Notes: generated by a model from the letters alone, not told the origin. A DNA stretch of 64,000 bases from Bacillus australimaris (GCF_001307105.1 NZ_LGYN01000023.1:124001-188000); one strand, 5' to 3'; positions 47,491 to 58,402 are shown, counted from the stretch's first letter. Translations and numbers: made by a program.

Positions 47491-49917
47491 ATGAAAAAAG
47501 TAATCTCTCGTTCTTCTGTTCTATTGTTCTCCACTATTTTTATTTTATCCACATTCTTTACAGGTCAACAGGCTGCTGCCGCTCCATCTAACAAAAAGGT
47601 AGAGCTAGACAAAGCAGAAATCTTTGGCGAAATCAATGTCAACTCGGGAAAACAAACGACTGTCATTGTTGAATTAAAGGAAAAATCCTTAGTTGAAGCC
47701 AAGCAAGAAGGCGAAGCACAAACGAAAGCCTCCCTCAAAAAATCTCGAACAAAAGTAAAGAACGCAGCACTCAAAAAGTTAGATAAAGCGAGTGTTCGTC
47801 AAGAATATGAAAAAGTCTTCTCTGGTTTCTCTATGAAACTTCCTGCAAACGAAATTCCAAAGCTGCTCGCAGTTGACGGAGTAAAAGCCGTTTATCCGGA
47901 TGTTACATATAAAACAGATGAAGTGAAAAAGGAAAGCGTTCAGCTTCCAAATGAAGATGTCTCCCCGCTTATGGATAAAAGCGCTCCATTTATCGGTGCA
48001 CCAAAAGCATGGGATGCCGGCTATTCTGGAAAAGGAGTCAAAGTCGCAGTTATTGATACTGGTGTAGACTATACACACCCTGATTTAAAAGGAAACTTCG
48101 GTTTATACAAAGGCTATGATTTTGTTGATAATGATTATTCTCCGCAAGAGACACCTAAAGGAGACCCTAGAGGTGAATCCACTGATCACGGTACACACGT
48201 CGCAGGAACGATTGCGGCAAATGGGCAAATAAAAGGTGTCGCAAAGGATGCTACACTCCTTGCGTACCGTGTACTTGGACCAGGTGGATCTGGAACAACT
48301 GAGAACGTTCTTGCAGGCATCGACCGGGCTGTTACTGACGGAGCAGATGTCATGAACCTCTCTCTTGGAAACAGTGTCAATAACCCTGATTACGCAACGA
48401 GCACCGCACTTGATTGGGCCATGTCTGAAGGCGTTGTGGCTGTTACATCCAATGGAAACAGCGGCCCGAACAGCTGGACAGTTGGTTCTCCCGGCACGTC
48501 AAGAGATGCCATTTCTGTCGGAGCAACTCAGCTCCCGTACAGTCTATACAATGTGAAATTCCCGAACTATTCTACTGCAAAAATCATGGGCTATTACCAA
48601 GAAAGCGATTTAAAAGCAATTGACCAACAACAAGTCACACTCGTCCAAGCAGGAATCGGCGATGAAAAGGCATTTGAAGACATTGATGTGAAAGGGAAGG
48701 TTGCCGTAATTGAACGAGGAGCCATTGCCTTTGTTGATAAAGTCGATAATGCAAAAGCCGCTGGTGCAATCGGCGTTGTGATGTACAACAATACCGATGG
48801 GGAAATTCCAGTCGATGTACCAGGTCTCGCGCTTCCAACAATTAAGCTGTCAAAAGCTGAAGGAACAGCGCTTGTGAAGGACATTGAGGCTGGAAACAAT
48901 ACAACAACTTTCTCTATTCAATTTGTGAAAGAGCTTAGTGAGCAAGTAGCTGACTTCTCATCTCGCGGACCTGTTGTGGATACATGGATGATCAAACCTG
49001 ATCTATCAGCACCGGGTGTGAGTATTATCAGTACAATTCCGACGCATGATCCTGCAGAGCCTTACGGGTATGGTTCTAAGCAAGGAACAAGTATGGCATC
49101 TCCGCATGTTGCAGGAGCTGCAGCGATTATCAAACAAGCAAAACCCTCCTATTCTACAGAGCAGATCAAAGCATTGCTGATGAATACAGCAGAAAAGCTT
49201 TTTGACGTAAATGGAAATCCATTCCCTCACAACACACAGGGAACAGGCAGTGTTCGAATCATCGAATCACTCCAAGCATCTTCTATTGTTTCTGATGCGA
49301 GCTATTCGTACGGCACTTTCTTAAAAGAAAAAGGCATTCAAATCAAAACAAAGAAATTCAAGGTAGAGAACCTTTCAAAAGCACCGAAAACCTATACCAT
49401 TGATTACAAATTCAATGGCAATGGGATTAGTACAAACGGAACGAAAAAAATCACCGTCAAAGGGAATTCCACTGGATCCTTTACTTCAGCGGTACAGGTG
49501 AATTACGGAAAAACCAAAAAAGGCACATACCAAGGAAGCATTACCATTCGTGAAAATGGCAGAAAGGTCACGGAAATCCCTACTTTATTGATTGTGAAAG
49601 AGCCGGATTACCCGCGCGTCACTTCAGTTTCTGTAGAACCTGACAACCGTGCTGGAAGCTATGTCATTAGCAGCTATCTGCCTGGCGGTGCTGAGAACCT
49701 CGCCTTCCTCGTCTACTCGACAGATGGAGAGTATTTAGGTGAAGCAGGTGTTTATCAACATGTTGATAAAGGGGAACATCGCGTGAAATGGAATGGAACG
49801 ATCAATCAAGGTCAAAAGCTTGAGGCTGGAGAGTATACAATGCTTGCATATGCGAGCCAGAAAGGGAAATCAGACACCGTCCAAACGAAGGAACCTTTCG
49901 AGATTTATCCTGAATAA
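47491..49917 (+). CDS. vpr: Minor extracellular serine protease Vpr
   Basis: An 808-residue subtilisin-family exoprotease. Signal peptide 1-~29 (SSVLLFSTIFILSTFF, then QQAAAA), an I9-type propeptide to ~155, then the catalytic domain: Asp in VAVIDTGVDYTHPDL (~188), His in DHGTHVAGT (~233), Ser in GTSMASPHVAGAA (~534). A PA domain (~365-465) is inserted between His and Ser, and a C-terminal region with an Fn3-like fold follows. ATG behind AAAGGGG. Length matches B. subtilis Vpr. Its upstream region is the DnaA-box cluster. Confidence 0.96.
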   Translation: MKKVISRSSVLLFSTIFILSTFFTGQQAAAAPSNKKVELDKAEIFGEINVNSGKQTTVIVELKEKSLVEAKQEGEAQTKASLKKSRTKVKNAALKKLDKASVRQEYEKVFSGFSMKLPANEIPKLLAVDGVKAVYPDVTYKTDEVKKESVQLPNEDVSPLMDKSAPFIGAPKAWDAGYSGKGVKVAVIDTGVDYTHPDLKGNFGLYKGYDFVDNDYSPQETPKGDPRGESTDHGTHVAGTIAANGQIKGVAKDATLLAYRVLGPGGSGTTENVLAGIDRAVTDGADVMNLSLGNSVNNPDYATSTALDWAMSEGVVAVTSNGNSGPNSWTVGSPGTSRDAISVGATQLPYSLYNVKFPNYSTAKIMGYYQESDLKAIDQQQVTLVQAGIGDEKAFEDIDVKGKVAVIERGAIAFVDKVDNAKAAGAIGVVMYNNTDGEIPVDVPGLALPTIKLSKAEGTALVKDIEAGNNTTTFSIQFVKELSEQVADFSSRGPVVDTWMIKPDLSAPGVSIISTIPTHDPAEPYGYGSKQGTSMASPHVAGAAAIIKQAKPSYSTEQIKALLMNTAEKLFDVNGNPFPHNTQGTGSVRIIESLQASSIVSDASYSYGTFLKEKGIQIKTKKFKVENLSKAPKTYTIDYKFNGNGISTNGTKKITVKGNSTGSFTSAVQVNYGKTKKGTYQGSITIRENGRKVTEIPTLLIVKEPDYPRVTSVSVEPDNRAGSYVISSYLPGGAENLAFLVYSTDGEYLGEAGVYQHVDKGEHRVKWNGTINQGQKLEAGEYTMLAYASQKGKSDTVQTKEPFEIYPE

Positions 49918-49929
49918 ACAAGAATCACA

Positions 49930-49973
49930 AAAAAAGCCTTGTATGAGCGGATAAGCTCATCAAGGCTTTTTGA
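49930..49973. terminator. Terminator between vpr and ywcH
   Basis: AAAAGCCTTG / CAAGGCTTTT stem with an internal imperfect stem (TGAGC...GCTCA); shared by convergent genes. Confidence 0.9.
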
Positions 49974-49994
49974 TTAACGGTAAATATACATACG

Positions 49995-50996
49995 TTATGC
50001 ATCAAAGGCTTCTTTTAATAAGCGATACGACGTCAGCCGGTCTTGCATGTGATGTGTGATGGTCACAGCGATCAATTCATCTGTACGGTAAGCCTTCGCT
50101 AGTGCTGTAAGCTGCTTTTTCACAGAAGATGGCGTTCCAACAACCATTCTTTGACGATTGGCAGTCACTCGTTTTTGTTCATATGGACTGTAAGAATACG
50201 CCTGCGCCTGTTCATATGAAGGAAAGCTGCCAAGATTCAGACCCTGTTCATTAGCGAGTAAAGATAAATCCAAGCTGACAGCCAGTTTTTCTGCCTGCTC
50301 CTCTGTTTCGGCGCATAAAACGAAGACCGCCAGACTGACACGCGGCTGATCACCGAATGCTGAAGGCTCAAACCGGTTGATATATTGCTCGACAGAATCT
50401 TCTCCGCCTTCACCATTAATAAAAAGAGCAAACGTATAGCCTGTACCTGCTTTCGCCGCAAGCCTTGCACTTCCTCCAGAGGAACCGAGCATCCATACTT
50501 CTGGCGCGGTCTCTACCTTCGGAGAAGCAGTCAAATGAGGCAGCGGGTAAAATTCATCGGCTAGATCATGTAAATAGACCTTCAATTCTTCTACCTGCTC
50601 AGGATATTGATCACCTAGACGTTTTCGTTCACCATGATGAAGGGCAATAGAAGAAATGGGCATACCACCCGGGGCACGTCCAATTCCAAGATCGATTCTG
50701 CCAGGAGCCAATGCTTCGAGCACCCTGAAGTTCTCTGCTACTTTATAAGCACTGTAGTGGGGAAGCATAACGCCGCCTGAGCCAATGCGTATGTGTGACG
50801 TGACGGCTGATAAATGGCCGAGAAGCACCTCTGGACTCGATCCTGCCAGCCGGTTTGAAAAATGGTGCTCTGATACCCAAAATCGGTGATAGCCCCACTT
50901 TTCTGCCTGCTTCGCCAGTTCTACCGTCTGCTTCAGTGCCTCAGCAGGCGTTGCGCCTCCAATCAAAGGAGATTGATCCAGTATACTTAATTTCAT
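49995..50996 (-). CDS. ywcH: YwcH, luciferase-like flavin monooxygenase
   Basis: A 333-residue TIM-barrel protein of the bacterial luciferase family. LSILDQSPLIGGATPAEAL at the start, WVSEHHFSNRLAGSSPEVLL (substrate/flavin pocket His), RIGSGGVMLPHYSAYKVAENF, and GRAPGG. The start is one of two adjacent ATG codons behind GAGGTG. It follows nfrA by about 55 bases; NfrA, a flavin-reducing enzyme, could supply reduced FMN. Substrate unknown. Confidence 0.92.
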   Translation of the reverse strand: MKLSILDQSPLIGGATPAEALKQTVELAKQAEKWGYHRFWVSEHHFSNRLAGSSPEVLLGHLSAVTSHIRIGSGGVMLPHYSAYKVAENFRVLEALAPGRIDLGIGRAPGGMPISSIALHHGERKRLGDQYPEQVEELKVYLHDLADEFYPLPHLTASPKVETAPEVWMLGSSGGSARLAAKAGTGYTFALFINGEGGEDSVEQYINRFEPSAFGDQPRVSLAVFVLCAETEEQAEKLAVSLDLSLLANEQGLNLGSFPSYEQAQAYSYSPYEQKRVTANRQRMVVGTPSSVKKQLTALAKAYRTDELIAVTITHHMQDRLTSYRLLKEAFDA

Positions 50997-51052
50997 CATG
51001 CTGCACCTCTTACAGAAATCCCCCTCTCTCAATCGAAAGGGGGATGTCTTAT

Positions 51053-51802
51053 TTATTTTCGATTAAAGCCCTTCTCTTTAACAAATTCTCCGAGGAAGGT
51101 ACGCTTTGGCTGACTAAATCCTCGCAGCATCTGCTCAGACCAAGTATCTTTTCTCTCACCATTTGTTCGTTCTTCATAATATGCTGAAATACGATCATCG
51201 TATTCTTTTAAATAACGATCCACATGCGCTTCATCTTGCTGATATGAATTTTCATGATAAATCAGTTCAACTGGCAGCCGTTCTTTTTGCGACGACTGGT
51301 TAGCGGGATGTCCAACAGCCAGACCGAATAACGGCAGCACATAAGATGGCGTTTCAAGCAATTCAGAGACTTCTCTCAGCTGGTTACGCAGACCGCCAAT
51401 ATAGCAGATCCCAAGTCCCATTGATTCTGCAGCAACACTGACATTTTGCGCAGCCAAAGCCGCATCAATCACACTAATGAGAAAGGCTTCTGTATTCTCT
51501 AGCGCTTCTTGATGATTCTTCCCTGCTTTTTTTGCAATATGATCATGGCGTTTCAAGTCTGCACAGAAGACAAAGAAATGCCCGTTTTTTTCAACGTATG
51601 GCTGATTTCCAGCCAGTTCAGCAAGCTTGGCCTTCTTCTCCTGATCTGTTACACCAATGATACTGTATGCTTGTACATAGCTTGATGTCGAAGCAGCCTG
51701 TGCACTTTTGATCAGTGTCAGTACCTCTTCTTCTGTCAAACGCTCGTCTGTAAACGAACGGATCGACCGATGATTTAACATGGTTTCTATCGTTTTATTC
51801 AA
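51053..51802 (-). CDS. nfrA: NfrA, FMN-containing NADPH-linked nitroreductase
   Basis: A 249-residue flavin oxidoreductase. TMLNHRSIRSFTDE (FMN phosphate contacts), AAQNVSVAAESMGLGICYIGGLR, and PLFGLAVGHPA are typical of the NfsA/Frp group. TTG start with perfect AAGGAGGT and 7-base spacing gives exactly the B. subtilis length. It is a stress-induced gene in B. subtilis; it precedes ywcH in one likely operon. Confidence 0.95.
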   Translation of the reverse strand: MNKTIETMLNHRSIRSFTDERLTEEEVLTLIKSAQAASTSSYVQAYSIIGVTDQEKKAKLAELAGNQPYVEKNGHFFVFCADLKRHDHIAKKAGKNHQEALENTEAFLISVIDAALAAQNVSVAAESMGLGICYIGGLRNQLREVSELLETPSYVLPLFGLAVGHPANQSSQKERLPVELIYHENSYQQDEAHVDRYLKEYDDRISAYYEERTNGERKDTWSEQMLRGFSQPKRTFLGEFVKEKGFNRK

Positions 51803-51875
51803 CTCGAAGACCTCCTTCACTTCTACTATCATAAGGCAAAGACATAGGGCTTTTCAAAAATTATCACTCGCATCA

Positions 51876-51905
51876 AAAAAGACAGCCTATCCTTAGACTG
51901 CCCTT
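51876..51905 (-). terminator. rodA-side hairpin with T-run
   Basis: Leftward, GGCAGTC / GGCTGTC stem with two G-U pairs, then six T. Weak but well placed after rodA. Confidence 0.6.
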
Positions 51906-51912
51906 ACCCGTT

Positions 51913-53127
51913 TTATTTAAATAAATAACTTTGATATTTCGTTAATTGAACACTTGCGTTATACGCGATCCCGAATCCAATGAGAACAGACAAGACAGAG
52001 CTTCCTCCGAAGCTGATAAATAAGAGCGGAATCCCTGTTACAGGCATCACGCCTATGTTCATCCCAATGTTCTGGAACGTATGGATCACAATGAGAGCTG
52101 TATATCCCACACAAAAGAATGACGCAAACCGGCTATACGGATGGATACGGTCAATCAGTACGACCAGCCGGTAGATCAAGAAGAAGAACATGATCACAAC
52201 AAACGCACAGCCAATAAAGCCAAAGGCTTCTCCTATAATCGAGAAAATCATATCTGTTTGTGCTTCTGGGACATAGACCTTTAAGTTCTTAATGCCATTC
52301 CCAAAAATCTGTCCTGCACCAATGGCCATAATGGCGCGATCAACCTGAAACTTGTCACTACTTGTAGCATCTTGTAATTTAGTTTGTTCAGAATTTGCAG
52401 AGTTATCTGGAATCCAAGCAGTAATCCTATTGATTTGATATTGCTTAACACCCAGACTTTCTTTAGCAAAATCCGGAAATAATAAAACTACAGAAAGAAC
52501 CGTGATTATTAAGAGTACAACAACAGAACCAATCAACGAGATTATCTTCCAATTAACCCCAGACAAAAATACCATTACCATTACAATAAACATACATACA
52601 GCAGCAGTACCTGCATCCTGCAAGAAAATTAATCCTACTGGGACTATTGAAACTCCAGCAATTTTTAATAGTAGATAAATATCGTCTTCTAATCGCCGTC
52701 TTTCTTTAGGTGTTGATTTGCCAATCACCGAAGCCAACATCATGATCAGACCTATTTTCATAAACTCTGAAGGCTGGAATGTTCCAACACCCGGCAGAAC
52801 AAACCAACTTTTTGCACCATTGATAGTTGGGGCAAAAGGATGTCCCCCGATCTGTGCAGGAGCGACTTTTAGAAGAATTAACAGTATAATGCCGCCTATA
52901 AATATATATAAGCTCAGCTTCTCTAATTGCTCCAAATCAAAGTAATTAATGGCTACAATACATATAACTCCGACCATGTAGTAAATAATCTGTCTGGTCC
53001 AAGCACCAGTTCCGTACTGCCCAAACTGACCAGCAGCATATATAGAAATGACACTGATGGCAAAGAAAGCTAAAAATATAAAAATCAAATCTCCCTGATA
53101 GTAAGGAGATGTATTCTGCTTGTTCAT
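51913..53127 (-). CDS. rodA: RodA, SEDS-family peptidoglycan glycosyltransferase
   Basis: A 404-residue, 10-helix membrane enzyme that polymerises glycan strands for rod-shape elongation. SEDS marks: [19 protein letters not shown] (helix 4), the invariant-Asp loop [14 protein letters not shown], the long extracellular loop (~190-260), and [21 protein letters not shown] near the end. It lies in the same place as the B. subtilis rodA gene. Monocistronic. Confidence 0.94.
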   Translation of the reverse strand: MNKQNTSPYYQGDLIFIFLAFFAISVISIYAAGQFGQYGTGAWTRQIIYYMVGVICIVAINYFDLEQLEKLSLYIFIGGIILLILLKVAPAQIGGHPFAPTINGAKSWFVLPGVGTFQPSEFMKIGLIMMLASVIGKSTPKERRRLEDDIYLLLKIAGVSIVPVGLIFLQDAGTAAVCMFIVMVMVFLSGVNWKIISLIGSVVVLLIITVLSVVLLFPDFAKESLGVKQYQINRITAWIPDNSANSEQTKLQDATSSDKFQVDRAIMAIGAGQIFGNGIKNLKVYVPEAQTDMIFSIIGEAFGFIGCAFVVIMFFFLIYRLVVLIDRIHPYSRFASFFCVGYTALIVIHTFQNIGMNIGVMPVTGIPLLFISFGGSSVLSVLIGFGIAYNASVQLTKYQSYLFK

Positions 53128-53480
53128 GAACTAACCACCCTTATTACAAAACATAAAAGCCCTTATTAATATTAGATTGAAATTTTCACAAAATCAACTC
53201 ACCTTAAATATGACGGAAAATACATCCGAAAGGTTCCATTCATTTTTCAAAAAATGAAATACTTTTCATTCTAACAATAGGAAAAAATTCCTCTACTCTC
53301 TTACCATTCACCGATCTCAAGTTCTTTAAAAAGATTATTTTACAGATATTAAGGGGAAAATTCAATGACCTATGTGGCAATATGACAAGTAATCATCAGA
53401 CTAGCATAAGCTGCATGGAGGAATGAGGAAAAAAACCATTTTCTATGGAATAAGACCCAATTTCCAATTATTGCGTTTAC
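53128..53480. other. Long AT-rich gap between rodA and ywcE, no gene
   Basis: The gap holds the rodA promoter region at its left end and the ywcE promoter at its right. I find no coding frame with a ribosome binding site and no convincing RNA structure between them. Confidence 0.5.
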
Positions 53481-53481
53481 T

Positions 53482-53503
53482 TCAAAGTCAATTGTGGTAT
53501 AAT
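53482..53503 (+). promoter_or_regulatory. ywcE promoter with extended -10
   Basis: -10 TATAAT (53498-53503) preceded by TGG gives an extended -10; a poor -35 (TTTACT) lies 16 bp upstream. 101 bp before ywcE. Confidence 0.6.
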
Positions 53504-53603
53504 ACTTGTAACAAAATGTTCACAATATCTCCTAAAAACAGACACAATTGCATCCTGACCTCTTATTTGATTTGAACATCAACTTACAAAGGAGTTGGAT
53601 ACG

Positions 53604-53867
53604 ATGGATATGTTCTTTGCGTACCTATGTATTGCAACGGCTACACCCCTGTTTTTATGGCTGGAAAACAGAAAAATTGCATTAGCTTCTATTCCACCAA
53701 TTATGATTATGTGGATTTTCTTCGGTCTTTACATGACAAGCAGTTTATCTCCAGCAGGACATACCTTCATGATCGCATTCTTTGCCATTAACGTGATTTT
53801 GGCACACATTGCAGCGTTCCTCATCTACGGACTTCCATTCATTCGCAAAAGATTCAGCAGCAGATAA
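53604..53867 (+). CDS. ywcE: YwcE, holin-like spore membrane protein
   Basis: An 87-residue protein with three membrane helices ([54 protein letters not shown]), closely like B. subtilis YwcE, which is needed for proper spore morphogenesis and germination. ATG chosen 9 bases after AAAGGAG and giving the B. subtilis length. Convergent with qoxD. Confidence 0.95.
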   Translation: MDMFFAYLCIATATPLFLWLENRKIALASIPPIMIMWIFFGLYMTSSLSPAGHTFMIAFFAINVILAHIAAFLIYGLPFIRKRFSSR

Positions 53868-53907
53868 ATATCGCCCAACTATTGGAAGCGTTATCACCAT
53901 CATGATA

Positions 53908-53943
53908 AAAACCACTCACCTTCGAGAGATGAGTGGTTTTTTA
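53908..53943. terminator. Terminator between ywcE and qoxD
   Basis: AAAACCACTCA / TGAGTGGTTTT stem with T-run, serving both directions. Confidence 0.85.
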
Positions 53944-54324
53944 TTATTTCTCTGAATGCTCAGACTGCTTTGGCGCAGACGGTGAATAACCGTCTTTACT
54001 GTTCTCTCCGTGGCTGTAGTGAGCCGCAAAGATCCATACAGATCCAATGACGAAGATAATCGCACAGAACAAACCAAACAAAGTATTTCCGACTTGAACA
54101 GTTCCGTTCTCACTCTCTGTCATGTGCATAAACATGAACAGCTGCAAGAATGCTTGAATGAATGCAAAACCAAAGATAATCCATAGTTTTGCGGAACTGC
54201 CAATTTCAGCTCCAATGGCAATCCAGAATGCTAAGATTGTCAGCACAATAGATAGGATGAAGCCAACTACGTGTTTCCAAGGGAAGTGTTCGTGCTCTGC
54301 TGAGGAATGTGTTTTTCCAGCCAT
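53944..54324 (-). CDS. qoxD: Quinol oxidase aa3-600 subunit IV QoxD
   Basis: A 126-residue protein with three membrane helices (~16-40, 45-65, 78-100), typical of subunit IV (HFPWKHVVGFILSIVLTILAF, then FIQAFLQLFMFMHMTE). It stabilises the oxidase. Starts one base after qoxC; last gene of the operon. Confidence 0.95.
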   Translation of the reverse strand: MAGKTHSSAEHEHFPWKHVVGFILSIVLTILAFWIAIGAEIGSSAKLWIIFGFAFIQAFLQLFMFMHMTESENGTVQVGNTLFGLFCAIIFVIGSVWIFAAHYSHGENSKDGYSPSAPKQSEHSEK

Positions 54325-54325
54325 A

Positions 54326-54943
54326 TCACAAAAGCCCCCCTAATCCGATCAAGTAAACAGCTGTGAAGATGAAAATCCATACAACATCAAGGAAATGCCA
54401 GTATAGACTTGAGATGAATATCTTCGCTGCTGTTTGTGGAGTTAATCCACGTTTTTTAATTTGGAACAAGATCCCGGTAATCCAGAAGATACCGATCGAT
54501 ACGTGAAGTCCGTGAGTTCCTAAGAGTACAAAGAATGCAGACCAATACGCACTTGTATGGATGCTGGCACCCTCATGTACATAATGGAAGAACTCGAAAA
54601 TCTCAAATCCAACGAAGCCTGCACCTAGAAGCAGTGTGAGAATCGTCCAAATGACAACCCCTTTTGTACTTCCACGGCGCATTTCATGAACGGCAATCCC
54701 GCATGTAAATGAACTAACTAATAGCAGGAATGTCATGATCAATACAAGCTTCATATCAAAGAGATCAGCTGGTAAAACGCCGCCAGCTGTTCTGCCATGA
54801 AGAACAAAGTAGGTCGCAAAAAGTGTTGAGAATAACACGATTTCCGCGCCAAGGAATATCCAGAAACCAAGGATGTTTAAACGTCCGGTTTCAGACTGAT
54901 ATTCAAGCGGTGCATTTGCATAGCTGCTATCATTATGTCCCAT
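54326..54943 (-). CDS. qoxC: Quinol oxidase aa3-600 subunit III QoxC
   Basis: A 205-residue subunit III with five membrane helices. ILGFWIFLGAEIVLFSTLFATYFVL and LGTHGLHVSIGIFWI are family marks. The ATG overlaps the qoxB stop (TAATG), indicating coupling. Confidence 0.96.
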   Translation of the reverse strand: MGHNDSSYANAPLEYQSETGRLNILGFWIFLGAEIVLFSTLFATYFVLHGRTAGGVLPADLFDMKLVLIMTFLLLVSSFTCGIAVHEMRRGSTKGVVIWTILTLLLGAGFVGFEIFEFFHYVHEGASIHTSAYWSAFFVLLGTHGLHVSIGIFWITGILFQIKKRGLTPQTAAKIFISSLYWHFLDVVWIFIFTAVYLIGLGGLL

Positions 54944-56901
54944 TACTTCTGCGCCTCCTTATTCTTTTTCTCTGTTTCAATGACTTCTTCAACAGGAATA
55001 TAGTAGCCATTGTCATATTCGAATGAACGTAAAATCATCGTTGCGAATACACCAATTAAGCCAATAACGCCAATCCAGTACCATTCAAATACAAGACCGA
55101 ATGCACCAAGTCCGAAGAATGCAGACATGATAAGCGGTCTGCCTGAATTGTGCGGCATGTGAATTTTCTTGAATTCTTTTTCAGGATGAACGTCCACATT
55201 GTTTTGCTTCCAATGATGGAATGCATCTGGTGTTGTCACTTCTGGAAGTGCTGCAAAGTTATAATGCGGCGGAATTGTAGAAGATGTCGCCCAGTCAAGT
55301 GTACGTCCTACTCCCCAGCTGTCTCCAGACACTTCACGCTTCGCGTGTCTCCAGCTGTAGTAAATGTTGTAGCAAAGGATGATGAATCCGACACCCATCA
55401 TAAATGCACCAATTGTTGAAATAAAGTTTAGTGCAGTCCAGCCATCTTCTGGTCCATACGTATAAATACGTCTTGGCATTCCTTGCAGTCCTAAGAAGTA
55501 CTGCGGGAAGAAACAGATGTTAAATCCGATCATGAATACCCAGAAGAACCATTTGCCGATTCTTTCGTTTAACTTGTAACCAAACATTTTTGGATACCAG
55601 AAAACAAGACCAGCAAAACAAGCAAATACAGTACCTGCGATTAATACATAGTGGAAGTGGGATACAAGGAAGTACGTGTTATGGTACTGGTAATCCGCAG
55701 CTGCCATCGCAAGCATAACCCCAGTTACACCACCGATTACGAAGTTCGGGATGAAACCAAGTGCCCAAAGCATTGGTGATGTAAAGCTGATACGGCCTCG
55801 ATACATCGTAAAGAGCCAGTTAAAGATTTTCACACCTGTTGGTACAGAAATCGCCATTGTTGTAATCGAGAAGAATGAGTTAACTGCTGCACTGTTCCCC
55901 ATTGTAAAGAAGTGGTGAACCCACACAAGGAAACTAAGAACAGAAATTGCCACAATCGATACAACCATCGCTTTGTAACCAAACAACTGCTTTCTTGAGA
56001 ACGTCGCAAAGATTTCTGAGAAAATACCGAAAGCCGGCAGGATAACGATATATACCTCAGGATGTCCCCAAATCCAGAAAAGGTTCGCCCAAAGCATTGG
56101 CATACCGCCTGCTTCGAGTGTAAAGAATGCAGAACCGAATAAACGATCAAATGTCATAAGTGCTAAAGCAACTGTTAATACAGGGAATGCGAATACGATG
56201 ATGACAGACGTGATCAATGTTGTCCATGTAAACATTGGCATACGCATAAGCGTCATACCTTTTGTACGCATTTTTAAGATGGTCACCATGAAGTTAATAC
56301 CTGTCATAAGTGTACCAATACCTGCAATTTGGAGCCCGAGCAAGTAGTAGTTCTGTCCAGGGCCTGGTGAGAAATCATTTCCGGCGAGCGGCATGTAACT
56401 CGTCCAGCCTGCATTTGGTGATCCTCCAATAACGAAGGAAATGTTGAACAGCATTGCTCCGACCATGAATGTCCAGAAGCTAAGGTTGTTCAAATAAGGG
56501 AATGCAACGTCACGTGCACCAATTTGAAGAGGAACAACGACGTTGATTAAACCAATTAAAAACGGCATCGCCATGAATAGAATCATGATCGTACCATGCG
56601 TTGTAAAGATTTCATTATAGTGGTTTGAATCTAAAAACGTATTATTAGGAAGCGCCAGCTGCGCGCGCATCATCAGTCCGTCTACCCCACCGCGGAAGAA
56701 CATAATCACAGCAGCAAGGATATACATGATCCCAAGCTTCTTATGATCAACTGATGTCAGCCATTCTTTCCAGAGCCATTTCCACTTTTTAAAGTAGGTT
56801 AAAACAAACACGATGGCAATGGAAGTAAGAGCGATAGAAATCTGCGCACCAAGAATTAATGGGTCTCCAGTTACAAAAAACTCATCCCATTTTAAATGCA
56901 T
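54943..56901 (-). CDS. qoxB: Quinol oxidase aa3-600 subunit I QoxB
   Basis: A 652-residue heme-copper oxidase subunit I with about 14 helices. It oxidises menaquinol and reduces O2, pumping protons. Heme a ligand His in [15 protein letters not shown], the CuB/Tyr motif [24 protein letters not shown] with the paired CuB His, and [10 protein letters not shown] with the heme ligands are all intact. GGAGGAGG precedes the ATG. Confidence 0.97.
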   Translation of the reverse strand: MHLKWDEFFVTGDPLILGAQISIALTSIAIVFVLTYFKKWKWLWKEWLTSVDHKKLGIMYILAAVIMFFRGGVDGLMMRAQLALPNNTFLDSNHYNEIFTTHGTIMILFMAMPFLIGLINVVVPLQIGARDVAFPYLNNLSFWTFMVGAMLFNISFVIGGSPNAGWTSYMPLAGNDFSPGPGQNYYLLGLQIAGIGTLMTGINFMVTILKMRTKGMTLMRMPMFTWTTLITSVIIVFAFPVLTVALALMTFDRLFGSAFFTLEAGGMPMLWANLFWIWGHPEVYIVILPAFGIFSEIFATFSRKQLFGYKAMVVSIVAISVLSFLVWVHHFFTMGNSAAVNSFFSITTMAISVPTGVKIFNWLFTMYRGRISFTSPMLWALGFIPNFVIGGVTGVMLAMAAADYQYHNTYFLVSHFHYVLIAGTVFACFAGLVFWYPKMFGYKLNERIGKWFFWVFMIGFNICFFPQYFLGLQGMPRRIYTYGPEDGWTALNFISTIGAFMMGVGFIILCYNIYYSWRHAKREVSGDSWGVGRTLDWATSSTIPPHYNFAALPEVTTPDAFHHWKQNNVDVHPEKEFKKIHMPHNSGRPLIMSAFFGLGAFGLVFEWYWIGVIGLIGVFATMILRSFEYDNGYYIPVEEVIETEKKNKEAQK

Positions 56902-56928
56902 AACGGCCTCCTCCTTTCCTTAGTCAGT

Positions 56929-57885
56929 TTATTCTGCTTCTAGTTTTCTTTTATAGTTCTTCACATTCTCGAAAGGATCTGTCTTGGAATGCGGAGAAAC
57001 TGCTTGATAACCTAAACGTTTGCGTGCTTGGAGTGCGTATTCAGAATCCTCTCCGTGCTTCGCAAAGGATAAATGTGTTGATGAGAATGTCTGCACATCT
57101 GCAGCATCAGGAAGCATCAAATAGTCATACGTTTTCTTCGTTAACTTTGGTGCTTCTTTCTTTGTTTTGTTTACCCATTTATCATAGTCAGACTGCGTCA
57201 TCGCATTGACTTTGAATTTTTGCTGAGCAAAGCCCTCGCCTGTAAAGTTGGCGTTTCTTCCTTGATATGTGCCTACTTGATCAGCTTGAAGATATTGTTC
57301 CATTTCCATTCCCGCCATCGCATACTTCTCCCCGCCTAGCTGAGGAATCCATAGTGATGCCATTGTATCAGCGGAAGTGATTTTGAATAAAACTGGCTGA
57401 TCTTTTGGAATGTTTAAGTAGTTCACTGTCTCAATATTTTCTTCTGGATAGCTGAAGATCCATTTCCAATCAACAGCTGTCGCATAAACGACAAGTGGAT
57501 CTTTATGGCTTGTTGCTTGAGGTGCCTCTTCCAAAGAGTAAATTGTTTTTACAGTTGGAATCGAAAGGGCAGCAACGATTAATATTGGGATCACTGTCCA
57601 GATAACTTCTAGAAGCGTATTCCCGTGTAGCTCTGGGTTATAAGAGGCGTTTCCAACGTCCTTGCGCTCACGGTATTTAACCAAAATGATGGTAAACAGT
57701 ACAAATACCGCACCAACGATAAAGAGCATAAATCCGATAGATAAAAGGATTAAGTCTTTTTGTTGTGCTGCAACTGGTCCTTTAGGATCTAAAACAGCGA
57801 TATTGCTGCAACCTCCTAATACAAAAACACTCACGAGCATCGCTAATAAAAGCATAGGTTTAATTACTCTGAACAAGAAGATCAC
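56929..57885 (-). CDS. qoxA: Quinol oxidase aa3-600 subunit II QoxA (lipoprotein)
   Basis: A 318-residue subunit II. The signal peptide ends in the lipobox LGGC near residue 25, followed by two membrane helices (LILLSIGFMLFIVGAVFVLF; TLLEVIWTVIPILIVAALS). The cupredoxin domain lacks the Cys/His CuA ligands, as expected of a quinol oxidase. GTG start is chosen six bases after the AAAGGA core; the preceding ATG abuts the site. First gene of qoxABCD. Confidence 0.95.
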   Translation of the reverse strand: MIFLFRVIKPMLLLAMLVSVFVLGGCSNIAVLDPKGPVAAQQKDLILLSIGFMLFIVGAVFVLFTIILVKYRERKDVGNASYNPELHGNTLLEVIWTVIPILIVAALSIPTVKTIYSLEEAPQATSHKDPLVVYATAVDWKWIFSYPEENIETVNYLNIPKDQPVLFKITSADTMASLWIPQLGGEKYAMAGMEMEQYLQADQVGTYQGRNANFTGEGFAQQKFKVNAMTQSDYDKWVNKTKKEAPKLTKKTYDYLMLPDAADVQTFSSTHLSFAKHGEDSEYALQARKRLGYQAVSPHSKTDPFENVKNYKRKLEAE

Positions 57886-58371
57886 CATCCTTCCTTTATT
57901 AATGTATAAATTGCTGAATAATTGTGAAAAGCCATCTGCCTTCGAAAACTTTTCTTCCCTTTGTAATGCTATCAAAATCTGTTAGAGTTAGCTTCCCTTT
58001 TTTCAAAAGTTCATTTATTTTTCAACAGATTTCTTTTAAAATGTCATAAATTCGACATAAATTTATATTATTGCACACACAATAAATTTCTAGGATTTTG
58101 AAAAGTTGAGAGTTGAAGGCAAAGGACAAACAATCAAGAACTTTGTCAAATTTAGGTTTACCACAATAAAAAAGTTTGGTCAAATTTCAATTTAACTTAA
58201 TGAAATTTTATCTAGGTAAACAATTTTAAAATAGGTATCCCTACATTTAACAAAAACCTTACTTATTTTAACGCAAGTTGACAAGAAAAGAAAGTGTCGA
58301 TCCTCAGTCTATGCGCTGTAAGAATTGGTAATCATGATGAATTATGTGGAATCCCGCTAATGACTTCCAGC
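57886..58371. other. AT-rich qox upstream region without a gene
   Basis: The stretch must contain the qox promoter, but I find no hexamer pair good enough to call. It holds a direct repeat GTCAAATTT (58145-58153 and 58179-58187), read AAATTTGAC toward qoxA, which could be a regulator site. Confidence 0.45.
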
Positions 58372-58395
58372 AAAAAACCGGCTCAGCGCCGGCAT
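58372..58395 (-). terminator. Terminator of the gal operon
   Basis: Leftward, GCCGGC-GCTGA-GCCGGT followed by TTTTT, 8 bases after the last gene. Confidence 0.85.
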
Positions 58396-58402
58396 TCTGC
58401 AT

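Noticed and set aside
53883-53896. cre-like TGGAAGCGTTATCA after ywcE
   Set aside because: It lies between the ends of convergent genes with no promoter nearby.
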